Shown one piece after another: positions 40,799 through 51,748 of a DNA stretch of 64,000 nucleotides (position 1 is the stretch's first letter; every line of letters starts with the position of its first letter). Both the position numbers and the translations under genes were made by a program. This stretch comes from Tremella fuciformis (lineage: Eukaryota > Basidiomycota > Tremellomycetes > Tremellales > Tremellaceae). The notes beneath the pieces were generated by a model. It saw nothing but the letters and a program-made list of their open reading frames with translations. It searched no databases and had not been told where the DNA came from. The DNA lies in the NCBI GenBank assembly GCA_032768795.1, contig CP136490.1, forward strand, positions 1,984,001 through 2,048,000, in the 5' to 3' direction.

Positions 40799-43700
40799 AT
40801 GAACGACAATTTCACTTCAACCACCACTGCCGCCCAGGCAATTCCCTTCCTCTCGACACCCCGCGGCTACTTCAAATGGCGCTTTGCTGTCCGTCTCGAC
40901 CTCACTACGGCGGGATGCATTGGCATCATTGAAGGTACGGACGTTGAACCGTACAGGACGGGTGGAGCTGGAGGAATGCCAGTACGCACGGCACGTGCTG
41001 GGTCAGTAGCACCTGAGGGAGACACAAGTCTCACAGGTGGCGTGCTGGGCACCGCAGAGCTCAAGCGGTGGGAGGAGTGGAGGAAGCGGGAATACTATGC
41101 GCAAGGTGTCATCCTACGCAGGTTAGACCCGGGGATTCAGATGGAGATCTCAGAGATGAAGTCGGCCAAGGAGATGTGGGATTGGCTGGAACGGGACATG
41201 AAGCGCGAGGACCCCGCATACAAGGCATCCACCGATGATGCTCTACGCGCTATCCGCCTTCTTGCCAACGCCACTGTCAAAGATCACGCCGATCATCTCA
41301 ACAAGTTCAACTCTCTTTTCTTCGAATCTCAACAAGCCGGTAACAAGTACGAGGACTCCACACGCGCTCTTATTTTCCTCAATACTCTTGTCAACAACCC
41401 ACGTTGGGACATCCCTATCCAATTGCTCGAGTCATCACCCCTTTACGAGCAAAGCTGGTCGGAAGTCCGACAATTCTATCAAACCCAAGTATCACGGTGG
41501 GAGGCCAAAGGTCTACCGTGGAAGGAGGCTCAGCCTGCAGCTCAACTGAACGCTGCGGAGAAGGGCGAGCGGATCTCCTTGGAGAAGGGTGCGAAGAAGG
41601 GTGGCTGGAAAGCCAAGAGTGCAGGAAAGGGCACGAAGCTGGTGTGCTGGACGTGCAACAAGGAAGGACATCTCAAGCGAGACTGTCCAGAAAAGACAGG
41701 CGTCCGAGGGAGCAGCAAGGCAACCAAGGGTAGAGGAGAGAAGCAGCAGGATGGCGAAGAAGACCGACTAGTCAACTTCTTTGCGGGCGCTACCTTCTCG
41801 GAACAGGCCGTTGCCTCGACCTCCTCAACGCCAGAATTCCTTGTCGATAGTGGATGCACGCACCATGTGTCCCCGTACAAGCATTTGTTCACCGACCTCA
41901 GACCTCTGAAAGAGTCTGTTGTATTCCACGTCCCTGGTGGTCACCAGTTTACGGCAACCATGACAGGCGACATTGTCATCACCACATCCTCCGGACACAA
42001 GATCAAGCTGCTCGATGTCTATTATCATCCTCAGACAACGAAGAACATGCTTTCAGCCTATACCCTCATCGACAAAGGCTGGAGTGTCAAGCTTAAGGAG
42101 GAAACTGTGGAGGTGGGACCTATCAAGGTCAAGGGGACACGGCGAGGAAACTTGCTGTGGGTCAAGCTCGGTGCAGTACGCCACACAGAGCTTGAGGATC
42201 CAGTGAAGTTGGATGTGAGGGAGATCAACGCTCTCACTGTCCGTGAAAGCCCGCTGGAGGAGGAGCACAAGCGTCTAGGACATATTGGACGGGAGAAGCT
42301 CCTGAAGCTGGCCGGTGATGGCCATCTACGGTATTCTAAGGAGGAGTTGGAGAAGGACAAGTTCAGGCTGGATGACTGCGACGCTTGTCAAGCTCGGAAA
42401 ACAACCCGACCTCCAAAGAATGGTGAAAGCCCTCGAGGGCAGGCGGACTGCGAAGTCATACATGTCGACATCGCTGGTCCAATGGACCCCTCAAAAACAG
42501 GCTTTCGGTATTACCTCGGTATCATTGATGATCACTCAAAGATCAACAATGTGGTTCCCCTCGTCAACAAGCAGAACGTCTTCTTCCACGTCGTCAACTT
42601 TGTCAATAGGATTGAACGGCAGACTGGTCACAAAGTCAAGTTCATCAGGACAGATGGTGGCGAGGAGTTCAAGAGCGACAAAGCTTTGGTATTCTATCAT
42701 CAGACTGGCATCATTCACCAAATCTCGCCACGGTACACTCCTGAACTCAACGGAGTGGCAGAAAGGTTCAACAGAACGGTGAAGGAGATGATAGGAGCGA
42801 TGCTTTCCTCGGCAAATCTTGGACATGAGTACTGGGATTACGCAGCCAAGTACACCTCGGTGATGCTGATGAAGACGGCATGGGGAGGAGATGGCGTCAA
42901 TGCTTGGACCAAGTTCACTGGAAGAAGTCCAAACCTGGCGCACACTCTCATGTTTGGCGAGCTGGTCTTTGCTCAGATCCCAGCAGAGATCAGGAAGAAG
43001 GCAAGACTGGATACGGACAAGGGAGAACTGGCACGAGTGATGGGGTTGGAGATACAGCGGAGCGGCTGGTTGGTGAGGATGGAGGGAGATGGGCAGCTGC
43101 ACATCAGTCGTGACGTCAAGAGCGCATCTGGACACCCTCTCACACCGGACAACACCATCGTTCCAATTGATACACCACAACAACCCCCGGCAGTCACAAC
43201 AGAAACAGTTCCTCCGGCGCCGGTTGCCATTGCACCAATATCCATGGCACAAGTCCGACCAGTACAAGCGGCTGCAGACATTCCAAGTCAGGAAGAAGCT
43301 GCTCGGGAACCAGAGAGGAGAGAGGAAGTGTCCGTGCAGGAGAAGGAGGGAGAGCAGCAGCAGGTGGAAAGGGCATTGGAGCAAGCATTGCCGGTCAATG
43401 CTGCTCAGGAAACTACAACGCCCGACACACTGCTGGACACCCTCCCTGTACCGACACCGCCTGAAGTTGTGCCACCACCCATGCCAGTGAGGCGCAGCAA
43501 CCGTGTTGCAGAAAGGGCAACCTCTGTTCACGAGGCAAACCTAATGCAGGCATGGCACGGAGAGGATGCAAGGGGAGCATACCTAGCATCCGAGACAAGG
43601 CTAGAGGAGGACACATCCTCGGGAGAATCAGAGCCTCGAACAGCACGAGAGGCACTGATGGGCAAGGATCGGGATAGCTGGAAGGCAGCAATGCTGAGGG

Positions 43701-45202
43701 AGCTCGACAACATTGAGTCAAAAGGGACTTGGGTCGAGGTGATGCTCCCACCTGGTCGGAAGGCCATAGCATCTCGATGGGTTTTTGCTCAAAAGTACGA
43801 TGCAGACGGCAAGGTCATCAAGCACAAGGCGCGCATCGTGGCAAAAGGCTTCTCTCAACAGCCTGGGGTTGACTACGAGTTGACCTATGCACCCGTAGGA
43901 CGGATGGCAAGTCTACGGCTTCTCCTTACTTTGGCGGCAACACTGGGTCTCAAGTTACGCCAAGCGGATGTCGAGGGAGCATATCTCAATGCAGACCTAG
44001 ACGAGGAGATTTACATGGAGCACCCCGACGCAGTGGTCAAGAAGCGACAGGGGACAGTGCTCCGCCTTCTCAAGTCACTGTACGGGCTCAAGCAATCTGC
44101 AAGAGTCTGGTGGCTGGAACTCGGCAAAGCTCTGCGCGAGCTAGGGTTCAAGAGGCTTGAGGGAGATTGGGGCATGTACTACAGGCCTGGCGGGAAGCAT
44201 GGTGGACCAATGCTTATCCTTGCCTATGTGGACGACATGGTGATGGCGGGAAGGAGTGACAAGGAGATTGATGTGGTCATGGCGGCATTGAAGAAGCAAT
44301 GGGTGATGACGGAGATTGGCGAGATGAGCCAGATCTTGGGACTCAAGGTTGTCCGAGACCAAACGAAACGAGTCATTCACCTTTCTCAACCCGCATACAT
44401 CGACAAGGTTGCTCTACGGTTCCCGGGACACTCTCATCACAAGTCACTGGTAGTCCCACTGCCTACGCATCGGGACGGTCAACCAGCAGTCACCGCACAC
44501 GACAAGGCAACCCCTCTCTCACCCTTTCAAGCAGTGGTCGGATGCTTGATGTGGATTGCAGCATCCACCCGACCAGATATCAGCTTTGCGACCAACTACT
44601 TGGCACGGTACAGCTCAGCACCACTGGAGTCACACTGGCGACTAGCAATGCGCGTAGTTGCCTATTTAGCCAAGACACGCACTCACGGGCTGGTCCTCGG
44701 AGGAGTAAGCATGAGTGGCGTTGAGGGATGGGTGGACTCCGACTTTGCTGGATGTGTGGTCACACGGAGATCCACAACGGGCTATGTGTTCAAGGTGTGC
44801 GGATCAGCAATCAGCTGGATATCAAAGAGACAAGCGACGGTTTCAACATCAACGCTGGAGGCGGAATATGTTGCGATGGCGGAGGCAGCCAAGGAGGCAA
44901 AGTGGTTGAGCGGGTTGATGGAAGAGATAGGCTGGAGAAAGAGGCCGACAACTCTCTACTGTGACAACCAGGGCGCTCTCACTCTTGCGGAAAATCCTGG
45001 CATTCATGCCCGCACAAAGCATATTGAAGTCCGACATCACTTCATACGAGAACAGGTGGAACGAGGAGAGATCAGATTGATCTATGTCCAGAGCGCAAAC
45101 CAGCATGCCGACATCCTCACCAAAGCCTTACCGGGTCCGCGGCTCTTGAAGAACAGGGAGGATCTGCGGATAGAGGCAATTTGGACGGAGCAGGATGGGT
45201 AA
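40799..45202 (+). CDS. Copia-type Gag-Pol polyprotein
   Basis: One uninterrupted frame of 1,467 residues from MNDNFTST. Domains in order: Gag (about 1-260, including WDWLERDMKREDPAYKASTD); zinc knuckle CWTCNKEGHLKRDC; protease FLVDSGCTHHVSP; GAG pre-integrase HKRLGHIGREKLL...CDACQ; integrase core (HVDIAGPMD, RTDGGEEF, TPELNGVAERFNR); Pro/Glu-rich spacer; reverse transcriptase with YVDDMVMAG; RNase H with WVDSDFAGC and KHIEVRHHFIREQ, ending LTKALPGPR. Catalytic residues of all four enzymes are present. Unlike element 1 there is little extra sequence after RNase H and the stop lies before the LTR. Confidence 0.95.
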   Translation: MNDNFTSTTTAAQAIPFLSTPRGYFKWRFAVRLDLTTAGCIGIIEGTDVEPYRTGGAGGMPVRTARAGSVAPEGDTSLTGGVLGTAELKRWEEWRKREYYAQGVILRRLDPGIQMEISEMKSAKEMWDWLERDMKREDPAYKASTDDALRAIRLLANATVKDHADHLNKFNSLFFESQQAGNKYEDSTRALIFLNTLVNNPRWDIPIQLLESSPLYEQSWSEVRQFYQTQVSRWEAKGLPWKEAQPAAQLNAAEKGERISLEKGAKKGGWKAKSAGKGTKLVCWTCNKEGHLKRDCPEKTGVRGSSKATKGRGEKQQDGEEDRLVNFFAGATFSEQAVASTSSTPEFLVDSGCTHHVSPYKHLFTDLRPLKESVVFHVPGGHQFTATMTGDIVITTSSGHKIKLLDVYYHPQTTKNMLSAYTLIDKGWSVKLKEETVEVGPIKVKGTRRGNLLWVKLGAVRHTELEDPVKLDVREINALTVRESPLEEEHKRLGHIGREKLLKLAGDGHLRYSKEELEKDKFRLDDCDACQARKTTRPPKNGESPRGQADCEVIHVDIAGPMDPSKTGFRYYLGIIDDHSKINNVVPLVNKQNVFFHVVNFVNRIERQTGHKVKFIRTDGGEEFKSDKALVFYHQTGIIHQISPRYTPELNGVAERFNRTVKEMIGAMLSSANLGHEYWDYAAKYTSVMLMKTAWGGDGVNAWTKFTGRSPNLAHTLMFGELVFAQIPAEIRKKARLDTDKGELARVMGLEIQRSGWLVRMEGDGQLHISRDVKSASGHPLTPDNTIVPIDTPQQPPAVTTETVPPAPVAIAPISMAQVRPVQAAADIPSQEEAAREPERREEVSVQEKEGEQQQVERALEQALPVNAAQETTTPDTLLDTLPVPTPPEVVPPPMPVRRSNRVAERATSVHEANLMQAWHGEDARGAYLASETRLEEDTSSGESEPRTAREALMGKDRDSWKAAMLRELDNIESKGTWVEVMLPPGRKAIASRWVFAQKYDADGKVIKHKARIVAKGFSQQPGVDYELTYAPVGRMASLRLLLTLAATLGLKLRQADVEGAYLNADLDEEIYMEHPDAVVKKRQGTVLRLLKSLYGLKQSARVWWLELGKALRELGFKRLEGDWGMYYRPGGKHGGPMLILAYVDDMVMAGRSDKEIDVVMAALKKQWVMTEIGEMSQILGLKVVRDQTKRVIHLSQPAYIDKVALRFPGHSHHKSLVVPLPTHRDGQPAVTAHDKATPLSPFQAVVGCLMWIAASTRPDISFATNYLARYSSAPLESHWRLAMRVVAYLAKTRTHGLVLGGVSMSGVEGWVDSDFAGCVVTRRSTTGYVFKVCGSAISWISKRQATVSTSTLEAEYVAMAEAAKEAKWLSGLMEEIGWRKRPTTLYCDNQGALTLAENPGIHARTKHIEVRHHFIREQVERGEIRLIYVQSANQHADILTKALPGPRLLKNREDLRIEAIWTEQDG

Positions 45203-45270
45203 AGGACTGGTGATAGCGAGCACGGCAATTCGGGTAGCACCAGGAGACTCAAGAGCGGCGGCAGAGGGAG

Positions 45271-45387
45271 TGTTAGCGGTGCCGCCACCTCGAGTCATAG
45301 GGTAATTACCGAGAAACTCCGTCAGCTAGTAGGACCCATTACCATCTCGTAGGATATGTCAGATGCGACTCATATCTCACGTCAACA
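45271..45387 (+). repeat. 3' LTR of copia element 2
   Basis: Direct repeat of 39948-40064, followed by the target-site duplication ACTCT at 45388-45392. Confidence 0.93.
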
Positions 45388-45551
45388 ACTCTTGCCGTCG
45401 ATGTCTGCGGATCTAGGATGGAATGCTTACGTAACTGTACCTGAAACTTGGACGCGTCTTAGTCCGAGGTTTTGGCTTGTTTCGTGCCCCGAGACAGCGT
45501 CCTAACCACTCTTTCACAAAGCCTGTCCAGGTGCGCTTGCAGCTCGCCAGG

Positions 45552-48500
45552 ATGGCCTACCTCGACCCGCGCGAGCTGAACGAGCTCGACGCTCTGGCAG
45601 CAAGAGGCGGTATCGGCGAAGCAGTCGCGTGAGCCGCTCTATTCTGCCTCAACAGAACACACACACTGTCGGTCTCCAAGCTTACGCATCAACAGGCTAT
45701 GCGACTGTGTCGCCGAAGCACCCGATCAGCTCATGTATATCAAAGACGATCGCCTCATCCTTCTGCGCGACCTTGGGTCGGTCCTGCTCGCCTCATGCGA
45801 GGGTGTGGTGGGCTGGGTGCACCGTGACCATGTCTCCTTCACCTCGCTCGCGGGGACGTCTTCGCCCAGATCCAGTCCTAACGGCTTCAAAACGGTCGTA
45901 GTTGCGCCTTCTCCGCCTCCACAGACGCAGGCGCTAGCCGACGGTAGTCCGCTGGACGAGGCTGACCCTGAGCGCAGCGGCGCTTTGGGCTTGGACACGG
46001 ACGATTTAAAGGAGCGTTCGCCTTATCGCGCCTCGGGACCTTTCGACCTGGAGACACCGCAGTACAGTCCGGCTTTGGAGGAGGGTGTGCAAGATCCTTT
46101 CTCCAGGAAAGAGCAGGCTGGTCAGGTGGCGAAGGAGCAGGCGAAGAGGCGCTCTGCAGATTCGGCTCAGAGCGGGGAGTGGAATGTCCGGCATTCCAGC
46201 TATTCGACCGCTAGCAGCGATGCTCTCGGTGGTATCGGAGGCTTCATGATGGGGTCAGGACGAGACTCTGTCGATGGAGAAAGCCTCGAAGAACTGAAAG
46301 GTGAGCTTGATGACACTTGGAACTGAGCTCACAAAGTAGAAGACTCGTCCGTTGCGCACAGCTCCGTCGAAACGCCCTGGGATCACACACCGCTGCGCAG
46401 AGTCCAGACTGAGCCTCGAGCCCGCTCGCCCTCCTCCCCGGCGGCCTCAGAAGATACGCAGCGCAGCGATGACTGGGACATTTACGGCGACTATGCCCGT
46501 GATAGCTTGTACGGCGGCAAGCGACAGAGCCTGGCTTCAAAACGCGGTACTCTGCAGCAGAACGGCGAGGAGATTACATTCCACGCCTTGGCTGCCCTGA
46601 AAGATATACCCGACAAGAGAGTGTCATCGGTGGAGACCCCACCCAGACCGCCAAGGAGAAGGCCGGTCGCTTTGGACCTGAGGAACACTGTTGTCGCAGG
46701 CTCAGAGGAGCCGACTACACCCAAAACCGGCAATAGATCTCTTGATTCTGCGATCACCCCTCAATCGGCCTCTCCTCTACCGCACGGGCAGCAAGAGGAC
46801 CAAAGTGTCGCGCAGCTGTTACGACTTCGACTGCAGAAGCAGATGTCTCGTGAGCATCTCCCGACACCCGTGGCGGCGCAGGTTCCCGATGTTCCGGCTC
46901 CCGATGTACAGGCTGCTGCTGCTCCTCGTGTCGACCCTACGGACTCACACCTGCAAGACGAGAAGATTGACTCGCCTGCAACGCCGGACGTGGTCGTGGA
47001 AGCTGCACGACTGGTCTTGCGAATCGCAAACGCCAGCTCCGATTCCGAGGTCTCCCCGGTCGAGTCGACCCCGAGTGTCCATAACCCTCAGGAGTCACAG
47101 GCTATGAGCCGTACTTCGTCTAGCGATAAGCAGGCCGATTCCGACAATTCGACGATCTTGGAAACCCCACACACAGCCAACGAAGATCACCTGGGCCATT
47201 CTACCATTCCCTCACTGGCCCCGATGATTGCGCAAGATGAGGGCAACACCCTACTTGCTTCGCCTATTCCGTTGGACACCTCGCCCAAGCTGCTGCTGCC
47301 GGAAGAGGAGTCGCAATTCTCCTCTCCAGCGGCGGACGATTTGCCGACCAGGACTGCTTCGTCTCTTGCGCCCAGGTTGGTCCCTCCACCACCTCCGGCC
47401 CACTCTCCCAGCCTGTCTCCGAATCCAGACTCGTCTCCGAATCTCAAAGGCAACCCAAGATTATCTCCTTATTCGGCCTCGCCCAGCGTGGACCGGTCGC
47501 GGTGGTCGCCTGGCTCGCAGGCCTCCCCTCATTCTGTGCAGGCAACGAAACATGCGGTCGAGGCGCATCGATCTACGCCGGAGACCAAGAGGCCTCGTGG
47601 TCTGACGCTTGTAGGTAGAATCGACGCAGACCTATCCGCTTCTCGAGGCCCTGTACCGATCACTTTCCTCGTCGGAGGACCGGGCATGCCCACGCCCCTC
47701 CCGTCTGCCAGTCCGAACGGCATTGGTCTGGGCCTGCCGTCCTCTATGGGTCTGTCTCCTCGGCCTGCCGGACCAGAAAGGCGGGCTACATCGCCCAACG
47801 CCAATCCGCGACCACCTACTGTTCTCGAAAACCCTCTCGCGACCAAGGATGCAACGGGTCGTTATCCGACCCCCGCCCGCAGCGTGACCTCACCGCCACC
47901 GGACCTGCCGCAAATTAACCCAGCGACCTCGCCCCGGCCTCACACTGCGTCAAGCGCTGCACAGAATATTCGACCGGCCATGCCTACGAGCAACTCTATG
48001 CGCGCGGCACCTCCAGCTCCAACCGGTGCTCCAGCCGCTGCTCAACAGAATCGCCCGAGAGCTCGAAGCTTCTCTGCCGCGATGGCCAAAACGCTCGGCA
48101 GGAAGAAAGAGCATACGCCACCGCCTCCTGCGCTGAAGATCGACACAGCGATCACGCAGGCCCCACCTGTCACCTCGCCAGCTGCACAGGGCTCAACTCC
48201 TGCGCGCAAGCTCTTTGGCCGAAAGTCAGAGACGCTTCCTACACCCCTGGCAACGGCTCAGAGCGCCAAGCCGGAAGCGTGGGTTCCACCCGCTATCACT
48301 TCACCCACCAAGTCGTCAATCTCTTCGCCTACAAAGCTCGCCAATGGGCTTCCAAGGGCGTCGGTCTCGACCGTCTCTTTGGCTCGAGGTTCCACATCTA
48401 CGGCTTCACTCCACCACGCGTTGCCTTCTGGTACGTCAGCGACATTCAATCTGCCCAACGATTCGAATCAGTCCCTGCCGGCTCCCCCGTCGGCAAGATC

Positions 48501-49903
48501 ATCATCTTTCTCCTTCACATCGAAGTCCTCAAAAACGCCACGCAAGACGTCAAGAGTCCTCCCTAGTCCAGTATCGCACAAAGACTACCTCGAGGAGACG
48601 GTCAAAGCCGACGGTATGGATTTCGAGCTCGTCCAGCCACGCAAGAACCCTCTGTCCCCTCTGTCTCCCGGAGGGTCCATGACCAGCGTTGACTCGCCCA
48701 CCACCGCCACTCCTAATCAGGAGCGCCCCGGGATAAGTCGCCACGACACCATGGCCACTCTCGCCACACAAGCCAGTGCCGGCAGCATGCGCGTCTTGGC
48801 CGAGACGGATGAGTGGGGATTCTTGAAAGACAAGAGTCCCACGCCTGAAATCTTCCAGAGTCGCGCGGCCGGGGCGGACACCAGGATCATGGAGCAGAAA
48901 TGGGTATGCCGCAACGTCGTGCCTGTTTCATTGACTATATGCTGACACCCAGCTTGCGATCATCTCCTCGCCTCTGCCTGCATCCTCGGGTCCCCCGAAA
49001 AAGGTCAAGAAGCTCGTCATCGAGAACGGGGTTCCTGGCTCCTTGCGCGGCAAAGTTTGGGCCTGGTTCTTGAGTGGGCAGATGTCTGCAAGACGGCCTG
49101 GGCTGTATCAGGAGCTGCTCGAGCACGACAATGGCAAGGCAGACGAGCAGATCGAGCGCGATGTCGGCAGGCGAGTCCCACTTTCTTAAAGAGATCGAGG
49201 CAATGACACTTACTGACCGATAGCGCCTACCCCGACCACTCCATCTTCTCCGAGTCCACCTCGCCTGGATTCTCGGATCTCCGCTCCATCCTTCGTGCTT
49301 ACTCAAACTTTGCGCCTTGCTATCGATCCGAGATGGCCCTGATCGGCGGTGCCATGCTCATTCACTGTGTCGCCGAAGAGGCTTTCTGGCTTCTCGGTGC
49401 CTTTGTCAACGGCGTCCTCAGGGAGTATTACAGCAAAGACCGGACAGGTTTACGGATCGATGCGAGCGTCTTTGCTGGTGTTCTGTGGGGCAGCGAGCCG
49501 AAGCTAGCGAGGCTATTCAGGGACGTTGGTGTCCAGCGTCAGTCCACTCTCTGCATCGATCAGTCCATGCTGATTCTCAGCATTGATGTTCCTCGACAAA
49601 TGGTTCTCTCAGCTATTCATCCGGGTTCTACCATGGCCTACGGCACTGCGAGTCATCGACGCCGTTGTCTCGGAGGGCCCGCGGTTCCTCATGGTAGCCT
49701 CCCTCACCGTCCTCACCCTCTCGCGGGATCGCATCCTTGCGTTGCCGCGAAAGCACGCGGCGGTATTGGGATACCTGCGCGACTTGCCGCAGGACAGCTT
49801 GGTCCTTCCTGAAACGTTCATGAAGGCGTGTGAGAACGTCAAGTTTAAAGAGGAGGACCTGCAACGTTTGAGGGTCAAGGTGGAGCAGGAGATCATGCGG
49901 TAG
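45552..49903 (+). CDS. SH3 and TBC domain protein (RabGAP-like, probably catalytically degenerate)
   Basis: Six exons: 45552-45628, 45696-46300, 46340-48903, 48953-49170, 49224-49537, 49581-49903; 1,366 residues. The N-terminus has an SH3-like domain (DDRLILLRDLGSVLLASCEG then GWVHRDHV, about residues 45-80). A very long Ser/Pro-rich disordered region (about 90-1080) follows. The C-terminus is a TBC domain: ENGVPGSLRGKVWAWFLSG, IERDVGSAYPDHSIF, LRSILRAYSNFAPCY, EEAFWLLGAFV and PLMFLDKWFSQLFIRVLPW. TBC proteins normally switch off Rab GTPases with an Arg and a Gln finger. Here the IxxDxxR position is Ser under the predicted splice and YxQ reads YRSE. The intron at 49171-49223 needs a GC-AG (GCGAGT) donor. 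The start lies 165 bases after copia element 2. Confidence 0.85.
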
Positions 49904-50397
49904 CGAGCTGCAAAGAGGTTGATTGAGGGAGCGAAGCGAAGCCCGTTTCGCGCGATTTGTGTATCTTAAATTGCATCTCTAGCATGTGCATTTGTAGTGG
50001 TCATTCATCTTCTGCATATCATACCTGCGAGATGCGCCCGAGTTATCAAGTCTTCCGGAGGGGCTTCGCACTCTGTTGCATGGTGTCAAGTCCAGCTCAC
50101 ACCTCGAGCGTGACTCTGCACCAGGCGATGTGATAGCAAGACAAAGGTGTGTCCGACTTTCTCGCGCGTTTCATCGACTCAACCCTTGTTCTCGTTCTGA
50201 TCTACCACAAGGAGGAACCCAGATCAAAAGGCTTTCTGTGCTTGATGCTTCGTATTAAGCGGCATGCTGAAAGGTCGGATCGACCAGCTGTATGAGCGTT
50301 CAAGCAGAAGAGCCCCTGCGCCCCCCCCCCCCCCCCCGTGTCTCTTCCACCCTGTAGCCCAGGCTCTGACAAGCCCTGCAAACTTTCGTCCGCGTCA
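49904..50397. other. Intergenic with poly(C) run
   Basis: About 490 bases; 17 consecutive C at 50321-50337 lie 60 bases before the next start. No gene. Confidence 0.5.
50321..50337 (+). repeat. Poly(C) homopolymer run
   Basis: 17 C in a row, about 60 bases before the ATG at 50398. Confidence 0.85.
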
Positions 50398-51151
50398 ATG
50401 TCTCCCACAAACACTGCCGCCCTCGCGCCCGAGGCGCAGGCCTACAAGTACCGCATCGACCCGCCTACCTTCGCCTCGCTGCCCCTGCTGCGCAAGCTGG
50501 CCGAAGCAGTCCAGTGGACGCACTTGGGGTCGGGGATGACCCGCGCAGAGCACATCCAGGACATCATCACCGCACTGGAAGAAGGGGCCGAGTACCTGGA
50601 AGACCAATTCGAGTACGTCTAGAGCATCCAGACGGACATGTCGTGCCAGTGGGTCCCGTCGTGGGTTCCATCGTCCAAGCCTGCCGCTGAAGCAGGGGCG
50701 AACAATACCGCCGATGCGGCGTGGAATCTCCTCAACACGACCGATCCGAGCGAGTACGCCTGGATGCGCGACAAGGAGCCGCACATCCGGCGCACGCTGG
50801 AACAGGCGCACACGGCGCTGTACCACTATATCGTGCCCCTTGGGGATCTCACGAATTTTCCGCTCAGCATGGAGAGCGGACCGCAGGGGACGTTTTGGGT
50901 GGTTGATGTGCCGTGCTCGTTCTTTGAGCCGAAAGGATACGGCTCGACGTGGCGCGTGGTCACGCCGTCCGAGCTTCTTGAGCGGGACGAGCGACTCTCT
51001 GGTGGACAACACGGAAAGGCCTCGCAGTCCCTCTGTGCATCTGAAGAGGCAGAGTCGCTCTTCAGGTGGGGCGCGGCGATACAGTGTAACAGCCAGGGCG
51101 TCATCGGGCAGCGATGAGCTCCACTTGTGACCAGGTATGGCGGTGGGCGGT
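50398..51151 (+). CDS. Unknown protein with an internal TAG or mini-intron
   Basis: Starts at MSPTNTAALAPEAQAYKY (ATG 50398). The frame reads RIDPPTFASLPLLRKLAEAV and TRAEHIQDIITALEEGAEYL, meets TAG at 50620, then continues in the same frame with WVPSWVPSSKPAAEAG, RRTLEQAHTALYHYIVPLGD, GTFWVVDVPCSFFEP and TWRVVTPSELLERD. A 33-base GTCTAG...CCAG segment (50617-50649) could be removed in frame as an unusually short intron; otherwise the TAG truncates the protein. A final intron (donor GTGGGG near 51066, acceptor CCAG at 51134) would give the ending LFRYGGGR. GC-rich third positions support coding on both sides. Family not recognised. Confidence 0.5.
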
Positions 51152-51748
51152 AGCCGGCGTGTAAGGACGTTGGCAGACATCCGCGAGGGACGGCAGGGGG
51201 ATGGAAACGTTCTGCGGGTCAAACTTGCCAGCGTTTGCAGTCAGGGACGCTCATATCCGGTGATCGATCTTGAATACTACAATCTGTCCATGTTGCACAC
51301 GGATCACTTCCTTGATGTGGCCATATAATCTGCCTGCTTCTCCGAGCGTGACAAAGTATAGGCTCTGGGCTGATCGATGCATACCCATAAACCCCGGCAC
51401 CCTCGTCACAGTCTAAGACCCGACCCCTCTTACCCGCTGAGGTCCTCTTGCATGTCGACCAATCACGTCGAGGGGAAACGTAACCGCCCAGGTCCTCACT
51501 CCTCCACTTTCCAATTACCCCACTTTTGGTCCGCGGTCGACTTTGCTGCTGGGTCGCGATGAGACAAGAGACTGATTGGGAGTTGGACAGCATGCAAGGT
51601 CAAAGCGTGACCGCTGAGGTGCTGAGCTCGCCCATGGAAAATTAATACGGATACATTCGTTCATTCATCGAAACTCTTGACCGATCCACTCGCTCTGGAC
51701 ACAGCGACAGCCAAGCTTTGAGCAGAACAATCGATCGCGAACAGTACC
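51152..51748. other. Intergenic before the CobW GTPase gene
   Basis: About 600 bases; no gene supported. Confidence 0.4.

Larger units (their letters stand above)
39948..45387 (+). mobile_element. Complete Ty1/copia LTR retrotransposon 2
   Basis: A 5,440-base element on the plus strand with 117-base LTRs (39948-40064 and 45271-45387) that I read as identical, and ACTCT duplications on both sides. It has a primer-binding site at 40065-40078, a leader of about 720 bases, one gag-pol frame (40799-45202) and a purine tract GGCGGCAGAGGGAG before the 3' LTR. It belongs to a different copia family from element 1 (different LTR, clearly diverged protein) but shares its primer-binding site exactly. 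Identical LTRs and an open frame mean a recent insertion. It sits between the divergent starts of the Rsm1 and SH3-TBC genes. Confidence 0.95.

Noticed and set aside
42536..43531. Minus-strand open frame (331 residues) inside copia element 2
   Set aside because: Antisense of the intact integrase and spacer region; no independent features.
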